Origin: Deltaproteobacteria bacterium
GTDB taxonomy: Bacteria > Desulfobacterota > Desulfuromonadia > Geobacterales > Pseudopelobacteraceae
Length of the DNA: 64,000 nt
Assembly (NCBI GenBank): GCA_019162745.1
Contig: JAFLLC010000063.1
Span: 1 to 64,000 of the forward strand
Reading direction: 5' to 3'
The position numbers and the translations under genes were made by a program. Of this stretch, positions 19,051 through 29,385 are shown piece by piece. A model generated the notes under the pieces. It saw nothing but the letters and a program-made list of their open reading frames with translations. It ran no database searches and was not told the origin of the DNA. Positions within the stretch are counted from its first letter, which is position 1; each line of letters starts with the position of its first letter.

Positions 19051-20018
19051 AACGGAAAAACGGCTACCCAGTTCTGGTTGCTGCGTCGTTGTGCCTCGCC
19101 TCTTTGTGCATCATCGTCATCTCGGTTGCCAGTGGGCCGCGTTTATTGAACCCCTTCAGCATGGATATAGAAACGTGTCGAATGCTCCTTGCCATCAGGC
19201 TTCCACGGACTGCGGTCGCGCTTCTCATGGGCGGGGCTCTCGGGGCATCGGGCGCGATCCTGCAGGGGATCTTCCGTAACCCCCTGGCAGACCCTTACAT
19301 ACTTGGTATTTCCAGCGGCGCGTCACTTGCAGCTTCTTTCGGACTATTGTTCGGCATTTCACTGCTCACGCTAAGCGTGCCGATACTGGCGTTTATCGGG
19401 GCAATCGCAACAGGCGCGGCGGTTGTTGTTCTGGGGCATGACAGGAAAGGTTTGCAACCTGAAAGGCTTCTCCTGGCCGGGGTGGGTGTCGGATTCTTTC
19501 TCTCCGCGGTACTTATGCTGGTGATGACTGTTTCCGTGGATGACGGTCTCAAAAGGGCGATACTCTGGATGTCGGGCGATCTCTCTATGGTTGATTGGGG
19601 TTTGGTCCCGGTTGGACTGCTCTTTATATTGACCGGGTTTGCCATTGCGCTGATAAGAAGAAAAGGGCTGAACGCACTGACACTGGGAGACGATATTGCT
19701 CACAGTCTCGGCTTCAACCCGACAAAGGAAAGATTCATTCTTTTTATCGCTGCTTCACTTATGACCGCTGCAGCAGTCTCTATGGGAGGCGTAGTCGGCT
19801 TCGTCGGGCTTGTAGTTCCCCATGTCGTCCGTCGTCATGTCGGCTCCGACGCGTCTGTTGTGCTGCCGCTATCGGTCGTTGCCGGAGGAACCCTGCTCTG
19901 CTTCGCCGACGCCATCGGCAGGACTGTCGCAGCTCCGCTGGAACTTCCCGCCGGGATTATTGCCGCTCTCATTGGCTCTCCTTATTTTATTTATCTTTTG
20001 GGTCAAAAAAAAGCCTGA
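19047..20018 (+). CDS. btuC: Cobalamin/iron-siderophore-type ABC permease
   Basis: FecCD fold: RLPRTAVALLMGGALGASGAILQGIFRNPLADPYILGISSGASLAA. Confidence 0.93.
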   Translation: MKRKNGYPVLVAASLCLASLCIIVISVASGPRLLNPFSMDIETCRMLLAIRLPRTAVALLMGGALGASGAILQGIFRNPLADPYILGISSGASLAASFGLLFGISLLTLSVPILAFIGAIATGAAVVVLGHDRKGLQPERLLLAGVGVGFFLSAVLMLVMTVSVDDGLKRAILWMSGDLSMVDWGLVPVGLLFILTGFAIALIRRKGLNALTLGDDIAHSLGFNPTKERFILFIAASLMTAAAVSMGGVVGFVGLVVPHVVRRHVGSDASVVLPLSVVAGGTLLCFADAIGRTVAAPLELPAGIIAALIGSPYFIYLLGQKKA

Positions 20019-20045
20019 TAACTGCTGCTGCAGGAGATTGCACTA

Positions 20046-20810
20046 ATGAACATACTTGAATTTGCAGATGTCTCTTTTTCCTACTCCCAAAAAAGGTTTG
20101 TAGCACAGATGTCTTTTTCTGTGGCAGAAGGCGAACTGGTAGGTCTTATGGGGCCAAATGGAGCTGGGAAATCCACTATTCTCAAGCTTGCGGCCGGACT
20201 TCTCTCCCCTCAAAAAGGTAATGTTTTGGTCGGAAAACAGAACATAGGGTCGTACAGCGGCAAAGAGCGGGCAAAACTTGTCGCCTATCTCCCGCAAATA
20301 CTTGATTTGCAGGCCCCGTTTCGTGTCGGCGAGCTTGTCAGGATGGGCGAATATCCGCAAGAGGGGTCTCAGGCGCTTTGTGTAGAAGAGGCGCTTCATC
20401 TCGTCGGCCTGTATGGGAAAAAAGATACGCACCTTGCCGAATTAAGTGGCGGTGAACGAAGACGCGCCTATATCGCCATGACGCTGGTGCAGGGGGCCAG
20501 AGTGCTGCTCCTGGATGAACCGATGGCCAGCCTGGATATAAGGTATCAGTTCGATCTGTATAAACTTCTTAAAGATATTGTCCGTGAAAAAGGAGTTTCA
20601 GTCTTGATGTCTTCTCATGATATCGGGATGGGTGCCATGCTGGATCGGCTCATTCTGGTAAAGGGTGGGATGGTGATTGCACAAGGAGATCCCGGCACTG
20701 TTCTAACTGATAAAACCGTGCAGGAGTCTTATGATCTGAATGAGTCAGTCGGCGCCTATATGGAAACAAATCGTACCATCTGCCGTGCTTTTGCTTTTGC
20801 CGGCGTATAA
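20046..20810 (+). CDS. btuD: Cobalamin ABC transporter ATP-binding protein
   Basis: Walker A GPNGAGKST, signature LSGGERRRAYIA, Walker B VLLLDEP. Confidence 0.93.
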   Translation: MNILEFADVSFSYSQKRFVAQMSFSVAEGELVGLMGPNGAGKSTILKLAAGLLSPQKGNVLVGKQNIGSYSGKERAKLVAYLPQILDLQAPFRVGELVRMGEYPQEGSQALCVEEALHLVGLYGKKDTHLAELSGGERRRAYIAMTLVQGARVLLLDEPMASLDIRYQFDLYKLLKDIVREKGVSVLMSSHDIGMGAMLDRLILVKGGMVIAQGDPGTVLTDKTVQESYDLNESVGAYMETNRTICRAFAFAGV

Positions 20811-20832
20811 TCTGAATGCTTGTGAGTTCATT

Positions 20833-21582
20833 GTGATCACAAAAAAACTCCGGTATTGTTTGATCGTGTCGGTTTTTCTCCATATCGTACTGGTTATTGT
20901 GGTCACAAATATGTCACCGACAACACCGGTTGCCATGCGCACAGTTGATGCTTTTATTGTTGAATCCACCGTTGCCCGGTTATCAGAGCCAAAACGTTCA
21001 ATCCCCCCTAAGAACGGTAGAAATATTCATATCAGGAATCAGAATGCAAGCCGGTCTCAGCCGGTTCAGCAGAGTGAGAGATCCGCATCTCACCTTGTTA
21101 ACCGGAATCCAGGCAAGGAAGCAGCCCCGTCAAACAGCGCCCCTGATTTAGCCGCGCAACAGCAGCCACAGAGTACGGACCGTGCAGCTGATGTGCAAAA
21201 TAGCGCAGCAATCGGTCCGCTGCCAGACCGTCCGCAGCTGGAGAGCCTGGGTTATAAAACGTCTGTACCTTCCGGACAAGAATCCGGAATGGAGAAGGTC
21301 ATGCTGCTGGGATATGCCGGCTCGCCACGCTTTATTCACAGGGAATTGCCTGTGTACCCATTTATGGCAAGGAAGTTCGGAAAAGAGGGGAAAGTACTCT
21401 TAAGACTGGCGCTGGACGCGCAAGGGAAGTTGCTGGGGATCGATACGGTCGAAGCAAACGGATTTGGTTTTGCCGAGGCGGCGAGGTCAGCCATCAGGAA
21501 ATCAACTTTTGCGCCGGCAGTCAGAAACGGTAAAGCCATACCATCACAGGTTCTTGTTTCGGTGAAATTTGTTCTGCAGTAA
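20833..21582 (+). CDS. tonB: TonB-family energy transducer
   Basis: N-terminal TM, Pro/Gln-rich middle, C-terminal YPFMARKFGKEGKVLLRLALDAQGKLLGIDTVEANGFGFAEAARSAIRKSTFAPA; GTG start at 20833 inferred. Confidence 0.85.
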   Translation: MITKKLRYCLIVSVFLHIVLVIVVTNMSPTTPVAMRTVDAFIVESTVARLSEPKRSIPPKNGRNIHIRNQNASRSQPVQQSERSASHLVNRNPGKEAAPSNSAPDLAAQQQPQSTDRAADVQNSAAIGPLPDRPQLESLGYKTSVPSGQESGMEKVMLLGYAGSPRFIHRELPVYPFMARKFGKEGKVLLRLALDAQGKLLGIDTVEANGFGFAEAARSAIRKSTFAPAVRNGKAIPSQVLVSVKFVLQ

Positions 21583-21620
21583 GGGCTGTAAACTCTCTCT
21601 GCCATAAAAAGGCGAACCCA

Positions 21621-22508
21621 TTGAACGACTACCTCGACCTCTTTATATCCTATATTACCGTGGAAAAAGGGCTCTCGGCCAACACCAGGAGCGCTTATAG
21701 CCGGGATCTTGCCCGCTACCTGGATTTTCTCGAAAAAGCGGGACGGCAGAAACCGGCCGATGTCGGCCCGGCTGATATTGCCGCTTTCATGGCTGCCCTG
21801 CAGAAGCTGGATATCGGCCCGCGCAGTCGTGCCCGCTGTCTATCAGCCATACGCATGTTCCACAAATTCCTGATGATTGAAGGTTACGCCGACTGCAATC
21901 CGGCGACAATCATTGAAGCTCCACGTACATTACATAAGCTGCCGCAGTTTCTGGTTGGGAGTGAAGTAGATGCCCTGTTTGCTGCCTGCATGGGAGGATC
22001 GGCCGAGGATCAGCGCGATCTTGCCATGCTGGAACTCCTCTACGCCACCGGCCTGCGGGTATCTGAACTCGTAAATCTTAAACTGCGCGAGGTCAATCTT
22101 GATTCCGGCTATCTGATGACGGTCGGAAAGGGGAATAAGGAACGTCTGGTGCCGATCGGTGAATCGGCCCGAGTCCGGGTAGCGGCCTATCTTGAAGCTG
22201 TGCGCCAGGGAGTTGATCCGCAGAGGCAGAATCCTTACCTCTTTCTTTCCCGCCTGGGGGGAGCAATGAGCCGTCAGGCTTTCTGGAATATCATAAAAAA
22301 ACGGACAGAGATGGCGGCTATCCGGAAAAACATCTCTCCACACACCCTGCGACATTCTTTTGCGACCCATCTGCTGGAAAACGGCGCCGACCTGCGCAGT
22401 GTACAGATCATGCTGGGGCATGCGGATCTGGCCAGTACGCAAATCTATACCCATGTCACCCGAGAGCGGCTTAAACGCCTGCATCAGCAGATTCATCCCC
22501 GCGGGTGA
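21621..22508 (+). CDS. xerD: Tyrosine recombinase XerD/XerC
   Basis: LLYATGLRVSELVNL, SPHTLRHSFATHLLENGADLRSVQIMLGHADLASTQIYTHV. Confidence 0.92.
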   Translation: MNDYLDLFISYITVEKGLSANTRSAYSRDLARYLDFLEKAGRQKPADVGPADIAAFMAALQKLDIGPRSRARCLSAIRMFHKFLMIEGYADCNPATIIEAPRTLHKLPQFLVGSEVDALFAACMGGSAEDQRDLAMLELLYATGLRVSELVNLKLREVNLDSGYLMTVGKGNKERLVPIGESARVRVAAYLEAVRQGVDPQRQNPYLFLSRLGGAMSRQAFWNIIKKRTEMAAIRKNISPHTLRHSFATHLLENGADLRSVQIMLGHADLASTQIYTHVTRERLKRLHQQIHPRG

Positions 22509-22634
22509 GATGCCCGCTAATCCTCGCTGTTGGCTTCTTGGCTCAGTTTTATTGACACGTTTATGTAATCAGACTACAATAAAACACTTATTGTAAATGG
22601 CTCAAATCCACTCATACAGCGGCGTACGTTATCT

Positions 22635-25073
22635 ATGGCTGAACAACTAAGCAGCAAGAAGGAACAGCATACTCTGGCACATTTGAGCCAGCTTGGTTCC
22701 AATCTGTTTGATTCTTTAATCAAGAAATTTTCCAATCCCGAAACGGCTCGCCGTAACAGATTTATTCTTCTCATCTCTACCGCTCTGCTGATTACTTTAA
22801 CAATACTTCCCAGCCAGCATACGTTTAAACTTTCCTATAAAACAGGTGATATTGCCACATCCGATATTCGTGTAACCCAGGACCTGCTTGTAGAAGACAA
22901 GGCCTTGACGGAACAGCGTCGCAAAGATGCCGCCAACAACGCTCCGGTTGTTTATAACCTGAATGACCAGGTTCCGGGAGTTCTTGATGACAAACTTCAA
23001 AAGGCCCTTGCGATAGTCAAATCAGGACGTGTTGTAAAGCCGGATAAAAGTATTGCCGAGTGGCGCGCAGAACTGGCGCCTGTGCTGGATACAGATCTGA
23101 ATGATGCTGAAACTCAGGCGTTGACAAGGATCAGGTCAGATAAAATTTTTCTGGCAAGTGCGGCAGAGTTGTTGAATGAGCTGTACCAACTAAAAATAGT
23201 CCTGGATGAAAAAGTTTTTCAGGCAGACACCCATCGGGGGCTCGAACTGTCTGATAACAATGGTCGCCCTATTAGTGTAGGCGACCTTTCCACAGCTGTT
23301 ACCGATATTGGTGAGGCGCGCCGGATCGTCAGCAAATGGAGCTTCAAGGGGGTGGGGGGCGCTGCCGACAATGCCCGCATTTCGGCAGTGATCGCCAGAA
23401 TTCTCCTTCCCAACCTGTTCTACAACCGCGAAGCGACGGAACTGCGTTCACGGAGTGCTATGGAGACGGTGCGCCCGGTACTCTTCAAGCTGCAGAAGGG
23501 GGAGATGGTCGTACGGGTTGGTGAAAGGATAACCCCGGAACAGGCCCACAAGCTTGAGGCAATCTTTGGTACCCAGAGCTCCGGCAGTCGCCTTTTTAAG
23601 GTCTTTGGCACATTTGCTCTGATTATTGTGCTGTTCTATTTCCCCTACCGGTTTGCCTGTAAAAATATCCGGAAATTTAATCCGACCAATAAAGATGTTC
23701 TGACCATCTCTCTTCTAATCACTATCAGTTTTATCAGCTTCAAGACCGCTCTACTGGTTACCCATAACATCGGTCCGGTATTCCCCTCCGTTGAAACATC
23801 CAGTTATTTCTATCTGTTTCCGTTTGCCGCCGGAGCGATGATTGTCCGAATTTTTATGAATTCCGAGGTCGCGCTGGTTTATTGCGCGGTTATGGCCCCG
23901 CTGCTCGGAATCATGTTTGAGAACAGTATGCTGGTAGTGATCTATTCGCTGCTTGGAGGCATTGTCGGCGCTCATGGCGTTCGCCACTGTACCTGTCGCG
24001 GCACGGTATACACCGCCGGTTTTAAAGTTTCGATTGTCAATCTGGCTCTGGCGCTGTCGTTCCAGATCCTGAATAATGCCATTTTCACAACACAAACCCT
24101 TTACATTGTCTTGTTTGCTCTTCTCAGCGGATTTATCAGTGCCGGCTTCGTGTCGAGCTTTATTCCGCTGGTTGAAACCCTCTTCCAGTATACAACCGAT
24201 ATCAAGCTGCTGGAACTGGCAAATCTCAATTCTCCGGTGCTTCGGGAGCTGATGGTCAAGGCTCCCGGTACCTATCACCATAGCGTTGTCGTCGGTAACC
24301 TGGTAGAGGCCGCCGCCGAATCCATAGGTGCCAATCCTCTGCTGGCGAGGGTTTCTGCCTATTACCACGACATAGGCAAACTCTCAAAGCCGCTCTATTT
24401 TATTGAGAACCAGACAGGTGAAGAGAACCGTCATGACAAGCTTGCGCCCAGCATGAGCGCACTGATCCTGATTTCACATATCAAGGAAGGGGCCGAGCTG
24501 GCCCGTGAAAACAGGCTGGGACAGCTTATTATCGATATCATCCGCCAACACCACGGCACCACATTGATTAAATTCTTTTACGAGCGCGCCAAGAGCCAGG
24601 CAGCGTTAACCGGGCAGACCGTTGAGGAAAAGGATTTTCGCTATCCCGGTCCCAAGCCGCAGACACGCGAAGCGGGCATTGTCATGCTGGCGGACTGTGT
24701 TGAAGCTGCCTCCCGTACCCTTGTAAATCCGACTCCTGACCGTATCCAGGGACTGGTCCAGAAACTGATCAATAATATTTTCATTGATGGGCAGCTTGAT
24801 GAGTGTGAGCTGACCTTGAAAAATCTGCACGAAATTGCCAGAAGTTTCACCGCTATTCTGAACGGCATCTTTCATCATCGGATTGATTATCCCGAGTCTG
24901 CTTCCAAGGGGGGAGACCGCAGAAGGATGGAACCTCGTGACCAAACAAAAACTGAACATGGAGCCGTGCCGCATGCTGATAATGTTGAACAATCGCCAGA
25001 GACGCCAGCGCTTCAAGAGCCGGCAGCTAAAAAAAGTGGCAGTGAAAATCTTAAGCGCCTTGGGATGTCCTGA
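22635..25073 (+). CDS. 7TM HD-domain (HDIG) phosphohydrolase, PgpH-like
   Basis: N-terminal extracellular 7TMR-HDED region, TM helices, YYHDIGKLSKPLYFIENQ. Confidence 0.93.
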   Translation: MAEQLSSKKEQHTLAHLSQLGSNLFDSLIKKFSNPETARRNRFILLISTALLITLTILPSQHTFKLSYKTGDIATSDIRVTQDLLVEDKALTEQRRKDAANNAPVVYNLNDQVPGVLDDKLQKALAIVKSGRVVKPDKSIAEWRAELAPVLDTDLNDAETQALTRIRSDKIFLASAAELLNELYQLKIVLDEKVFQADTHRGLELSDNNGRPISVGDLSTAVTDIGEARRIVSKWSFKGVGGAADNARISAVIARILLPNLFYNREATELRSRSAMETVRPVLFKLQKGEMVVRVGERITPEQAHKLEAIFGTQSSGSRLFKVFGTFALIIVLFYFPYRFACKNIRKFNPTNKDVLTISLLITISFISFKTALLVTHNIGPVFPSVETSSYFYLFPFAAGAMIVRIFMNSEVALVYCAVMAPLLGIMFENSMLVVIYSLLGGIVGAHGVRHCTCRGTVYTAGFKVSIVNLALALSFQILNNAIFTTQTLYIVLFALLSGFISAGFVSSFIPLVETLFQYTTDIKLLELANLNSPVLRELMVKAPGTYHHSVVVGNLVEAAAESIGANPLLARVSAYYHDIGKLSKPLYFIENQTGEENRHDKLAPSMSALILISHIKEGAELARENRLGQLIIDIIRQHHGTTLIKFFYERAKSQAALTGQTVEEKDFRYPGPKPQTREAGIVMLADCVEAASRTLVNPTPDRIQGLVQKLINNIFIDGQLDECELTLKNLHEIARSFTAILNGIFHHRIDYPESASKGGDRRRMEPRDQTKTEHGAVPHADNVEQSPETPALQEPAAKKSGSENLKRLGMS

Positions 25074-25443
25074 AGGTACGGAGCTTTCTGTTTCGATTGT
25101 GGGAGATCGTTCGATCCGGATCATTAACCGGGAGTATCTTGCCAAAGATAGACCGACCAACGTGATTTCGTTCTCCCTGCAGGAAGGGGAGTGCGGGGGG
25201 GTAAATCCTCTTGCTCTGGGTGATGTTATAATCTCGGCTGATACTGCGGCACGGGAGGCTGCCGATGGAGGGATGGAGTTCTTTGAACGTCTGTCGTTCC
25301 TGCTGTTGCACGGGATATTGCATCTGCGCGGCTATGATCATGAGCGGAGCGGTGAAGAGGAAGCAGCAAAAATGCGGCAGAAGGAGCAGCAGCTATTCAG
25401 AATTCTGACGAAGGAAGGGTTGTTAAGCCCGACCGGTTTATAG
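24958..25443 (+). CDS. ybeY: rRNA maturation RNase YbeY
   Basis: LLLHGILHLRGYDHERSGEEE (H-x3-H-x5-H motif); start MEPCRMLIML inferred, overlapping the upstream gene. Confidence 0.92.
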   Translation: MEPCRMLIMLNNRQRRQRFKSRQLKKVAVKILSALGCPEGTELSVSIVGDRSIRIINREYLAKDRPTNVISFSLQEGECGGVNPLALGDVIISADTAAREAADGGMEFFERLSFLLLHGILHLRGYDHERSGEEEAAKMRQKEQQLFRILTKEGLLSPTGL

Positions 25444-25460
25444 AATCAGCCAACTGTGCC

Positions 25461-26129
25461 GTGGAAGGAATCCTGCACGCGGCCCGCACTGAAAAACATA
25501 TGCGCATCCATTTCATTGCGGCCATCGCCGTGTTACTGGCTGTTTTGTTTCTCAAAGTCAGCCCGCTGGAGTTTGCACTGCTTGCGCTTTCGATCCTGGC
25601 GGTGCTCTGCGCCGAGATGTTTAATACTGCGATAGAAGCGGTCGTTGATCTCGTTTCTCCCGGCTACCACCCGTTGGCAAAAATTGCAAAAGATACGGCC
25701 GCCGGAGCCGTGTTGATTTCCGCCTGTGGTGCAGCCATCATGGGGTATCTGATTCTGGCAAAATACGTTATGCCGCGCTACGGGGAGGTTCTTGCGATGT
25801 TTGGCACTGTGTCTGACATGGGTACTGTAGTTTCGGTGCTGATTGTGGTTATTGTCGTTGTTATCGTAAAGAGCGCCACCGGCACCGGTACCCCTCTTTA
25901 TGGCGGTATACCGAGCGGCCACGCTGCTGTCGCGTTCTCAATCGCCACGGCGGTATCGCTTAATACCCTTGATCCGCTCATCTCGCTGCTTTCACTGCTG
26001 TTGGCATCAATGGTAAGCCACTCAAGGCTGCTGATGAAAATACATACACTGCGCGAGGTTATAATCGGTGCATGTACCGGTTCGGGAATTACGCTGCTGG
26101 TTCTTCAGCTTTTTAAGCTGTACGGATGA
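25461..26129 (+). CDS. Diacylglycerol/undecaprenol kinase fused to a PAP2-like membrane domain
   Basis: N-terminal DgkA motif EMFNTAIEAVVDLVSPGYHPLAKIAKDTAAGAVL; C-terminal PAP2-like GIPSGHAAVAFSIA...SRLLMKIHTLREVIIGACTGSG; GTG start uncertain. Confidence 0.88.
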   Translation: MEGILHAARTEKHMRIHFIAAIAVLLAVLFLKVSPLEFALLALSILAVLCAEMFNTAIEAVVDLVSPGYHPLAKIAKDTAAGAVLISACGAAIMGYLILAKYVMPRYGEVLAMFGTVSDMGTVVSVLIVVIVVVIVKSATGTGTPLYGGIPSGHAAVAFSIATAVSLNTLDPLISLLSLLLASMVSHSRLLMKIHTLREVIIGACTGSGITLLVLQLFKLYG

Positions 26130-26146
26130 CGCCGGCTCGTCCATGT

Positions 26147-26521
26147 CTACTTCAAGGTGGCCTTTTTTAACTTTTCCTGAAACAGTTCCGGCGTAAATCC
26201 TTTCATGATTACCTCGTCTTTACCTTTGCCTAAAACAATCACCGGCACTCCGGTGCTGTTATACCTGATGGTCAAATCTTCCATCGCTTTTGTATCAGCC
26301 TCGACATCACGATTGATAAACGGAATGTTGTTTTTGGTCAGGTATTCCTTGATTTCTCGGCATTGGTAACACCAGACGACCGAATAGAGAACGATCTGTG
26401 GATAGTTTTTAGCCGCTGTGGTTTTGGCAGGGTTTGCGCCACTCGGGTGAGCCCCTTCCGCAGCGGCAGATACGCATGTAATCAAGGTAAAGACCAGGGC
26501 TGTAAAGACTAATCTGTTCAT
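26147..26521 (-). CDS. Glutaredoxin-family exported protein
   Basis: Signal peptide; IVLYSVVWCYQCREIKEYLTKNNIPFINRDVEADTKAMEDL; VPVIVLG. Confidence 0.88.
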   Translation of the reverse strand: MNRLVFTALVFTLITCVSAAAEGAHPSGANPAKTTAAKNYPQIVLYSVVWCYQCREIKEYLTKNNIPFINRDVEADTKAMEDLTIRYNSTGVPVIVLGKGKDEVIMKGFTPELFQEKLKKATLK

Positions 26522-26645
26522 GTTTTGTTTTCCTCTTGCTGATTGTGTGGGTATATGCCGTAGGCGTCTTTCAAACGACATGCGCTTCAATTTATCACAT
26601 TGCTGTCTTATAGGTCAAATAAACAGGCTGTTTGGGAGTTTTATA

Positions 26646-28025
26646 ATGAGAAAACGGATCAAAGAAGTTCTTGAACATGGGGCAGGGACAGAAAATTACT
26701 CTTTTTCCGGATGGGTGCGCTCCGTCAGAGCGTCAAAAGAGGTCTGTTTTATCATACTCAATGATGGATCGTCACTGGATGGTATCCAGATTGTGGCAGA
26801 GCCAGCGCTGTCTAATTTCAATGATATCTGCCGGGTCGGGACCGGATCAGCCCTCACAGTGGAGGGTGCTCTGGTCCCATCTCCGGCATCCGGTCAGAAA
26901 TGGGAGCTGACGGCCCGCTCAATTAAAATAATCGGAAGTGCTGATGCTTCCTATCCGCTCCAGAAAAAACGTCATTCATTTGAATACCTGCGCACCATCT
27001 CTCACCTCCGCCCGCGTACCAACACCTTCGGGGCGCTGTTCCGGCTGAGATCCAAGCTGGCTCAGGCTGTGCACCATTTTTTTTCCGAAAACAATTTCCT
27101 CTACGTTCATACACCGATCATTACCGCCAGCGACTGTGAAGGCGCCGGTGAATTATTCCGCGTCACTACGCTTGATGCCTCAGATCCCGCAGCTCCGGAT
27201 GGAACGGTGGATTTCAGCCAGGATTTTTTTGGTCAGAAAACCGGCTTGACCGTCAGCGGACAGCTTGAAGGAGAGCTGTTTGCCCTCGCTTTTGGGGATG
27301 TGTATACGTTTGGGCCGACGTTTCGGGCAGAAAACTCCAATACCGCCCGGCACGCCTCAGAATTCTGGATGATCGAACCGGAGATGGCCTTTGCCACGCT
27401 CGCTGATGATGCCGATCTGGCGGAAAAATTTGTCAGGTTTCTCTGCCGTTTAGCCCTCAATGAGTGTGCGGAAGATATGGCATTTTTTGATAAACATATT
27501 GAAAACGGCCTGATTGAGCGCATCGGCAGGGTGGCCGAAGCAGATTTCGTGCGTATGGAATATTCCGAAGCGATTGAGCGTCTGCAGCGGTCTGGAGCCA
27601 CTTTTGTCTATCCGGTGGAGTGGGGACTAGATCTGCAGACTGAGCACGAACGCTACATTACCGAGCAGATAGTCGGCGGCCCGGCCTTTATTCTCAACTA
27701 CCCGAAAGATATCAAAGCGTTTTACATGAGGCAGAACGATGACGGCCGAACCGTTGCTGCCATGGATCTGCTCGTGCCAAAAGTTGGCGAAATCATCGGC
27801 GGCAGTCAGCGTGAGGAGCGGCTGGATCGTCTGGAACTGCGGATGGGTGAGATGGGTATAGCGAAAGAGCCTCTCTGGTGGTATCTGGACTCCCGCCGCT
27901 GGGGTAGTTGCCCGCATGCCGGTTTCGGGCTCGGCTTCGAGCGGCTTGTCATGTATCTTTCCGGGATGGAGAATATCCGCGATGTAATCCCCTTTCCGCG
28001 TACGCCGCGGCACTGTGAGTTCTGA
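26646..28025 (+). CDS. asnS: Asparaginyl-tRNA synthetase
   Basis: OB-fold N-terminus; HLRPRTNTFGALFRLRSKLAQAVHHFF; class II motifs ... GFGLGFERLVMYLSGMENIRDVIPFPRTP. Confidence 0.95.
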   Translation: MRKRIKEVLEHGAGTENYSFSGWVRSVRASKEVCFIILNDGSSLDGIQIVAEPALSNFNDICRVGTGSALTVEGALVPSPASGQKWELTARSIKIIGSADASYPLQKKRHSFEYLRTISHLRPRTNTFGALFRLRSKLAQAVHHFFSENNFLYVHTPIITASDCEGAGELFRVTTLDASDPAAPDGTVDFSQDFFGQKTGLTVSGQLEGELFALAFGDVYTFGPTFRAENSNTARHASEFWMIEPEMAFATLADDADLAEKFVRFLCRLALNECAEDMAFFDKHIENGLIERIGRVAEADFVRMEYSEAIERLQRSGATFVYPVEWGLDLQTEHERYITEQIVGGPAFILNYPKDIKAFYMRQNDDGRTVAAMDLLVPKVGEIIGGSQREERLDRLELRMGEMGIAKEPLWWYLDSRRWGSCPHAGFGLGFERLVMYLSGMENIRDVIPFPRTPRHCEF

Positions 28026-28199
28026 CCTGTAAGCTCCCCGCCAGCCGGTTGCCCGTACGGTAATTTATTTTACTTACACTAAAAAGATTTTTTTAAACTT
28101 GCGTTTTAAAATAATATATATAATAGTGTATACAGTAAGAGCGTGCTTTCATTTACCCGTTTTGGTATCTCCTCACCTCGTTATAAAGGAGCGGGATTC

Positions 28200-29372
28200 A
28201 TGTGCGCCACGCCTAAATTTCCAGTTTCAATTCTCTTTGTGGATGATGAACCGGTCAACCTGGATATTTTGACCCGGTACCTTTCCAGCTATGTTGATAC
28301 AATCACAGTTGCTGCTGACGGTCGTGAAGGCTATGCACTGTTTCTCGAAAAGCGCCCGGACATCGTCTTGACCGACCTCATTATGCCTGGGATAGATGGC
28401 CTTGAAATGAGCCGCATGATTCGAGGCATTGAACCTAAAATCCCCATCATTTTACTTACCTCCTCCAATTCCGTTGATTTTCTGAGTGAAGCAATAGATA
28501 TCGGAGTCACTCAATTTCTTCCAAAGCCGGTATTAAAAGCAAAGCTGCTGACAGCTATGCAGCGCTGTTACGATACTATTGACCTAGAACGGCGTCTTAA
28601 AAAAGAGCATGAACGCGCAGAAGAAAACCTGTTGCGCAGTCAGAAACTGGAAAGCCTTGGCGTGCTTGCAGGAGGGGTCGCCCACAACTTCAATAACATC
28701 CTTACCGCCATTATTGGCAACGTAACTCTTGCCACAATGCGTCTGCCAGAAGACGCGCCTGCACTAAAATTCATGAAAAATATTGAAAAATCGGCTGTCC
28801 GGGCTGCAGACATTGCCAGACAGATGCTGGATTATTCCGGCAAGGGTGCTTTAATGGTCATGAGGCTTGAACTTAGCGACCTGGTGGAGAGTATGCGAGA
28901 AGTGCTGATGGCGACTATTCCGGCAAAAATCAACACCACTTTTGACTATTCAGATTCTGAATGCCTTATGGAGGGTGATCCGATTCAACTGCGCCAAGTT
29001 ATCATGGCACTGATTATTAACGCGGTTGAAGCGATAGGTGAAGGTTGTGAGGGAAGTATCCGCATCACAACCGGGTGCATCACCTGCAACGAAGAATGTC
29101 TTGCTGCCTGCTGGATAGATGAGGGGCTTACAGGAGGGGAATATGTTTTTTTGGATGTTGCGGACAGCGGTTGCGGCATGGATGTTGAGACAATTTCCAG
29201 GTTGTTTGATCCCTTCTTTAGCACAAAATTCACCGGTCGCGGGTTGGGGATGGCGGCCGTAATGGGCATTGTCAGGTGGCACAGGGGGGCTGTGCATATA
29301 AACAGCATTCCGGGAGAGGGGAGCAGGGTCAGAATTCTTTTCCCGGTTCTTGTTACGCCGACTGAACGTTAA
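28200..29372 (+). CDS. Receiver-histidine kinase hybrid (REC-HisKA-HATPase)
   Basis: ILFVDDEPVNLDIL...DIVLTDLIMPG; GGVAHNFNNILTAIIGN; GRGLGMAAVMGIVRWHRGAV; RBS AAAGGAG before ATG 28200. Confidence 0.92.
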   Translation: MCATPKFPVSILFVDDEPVNLDILTRYLSSYVDTITVAADGREGYALFLEKRPDIVLTDLIMPGIDGLEMSRMIRGIEPKIPIILLTSSNSVDFLSEAIDIGVTQFLPKPVLKAKLLTAMQRCYDTIDLERRLKKEHERAEENLLRSQKLESLGVLAGGVAHNFNNILTAIIGNVTLATMRLPEDAPALKFMKNIEKSAVRAADIARQMLDYSGKGALMVMRLELSDLVESMREVLMATIPAKINTTFDYSDSECLMEGDPIQLRQVIMALIINAVEAIGEGCEGSIRITTGCITCNEECLAACWIDEGLTGGEYVFLDVADSGCGMDVETISRLFDPFFSTKFTGRGLGMAAVMGIVRWHRGAVHINSIPGEGSRVRILFPVLVTPTER

Positions 29373-29385
29373 TCAGGAGGGAACC

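Noticed and set aside
21621-22508. Tyrosine recombinase as an integrase marking a mobile element
   Set aside because: Sequence looks like chromosomal XerC/XerD and lies between housekeeping genes; no att repeats, tRNA or phage genes seen.
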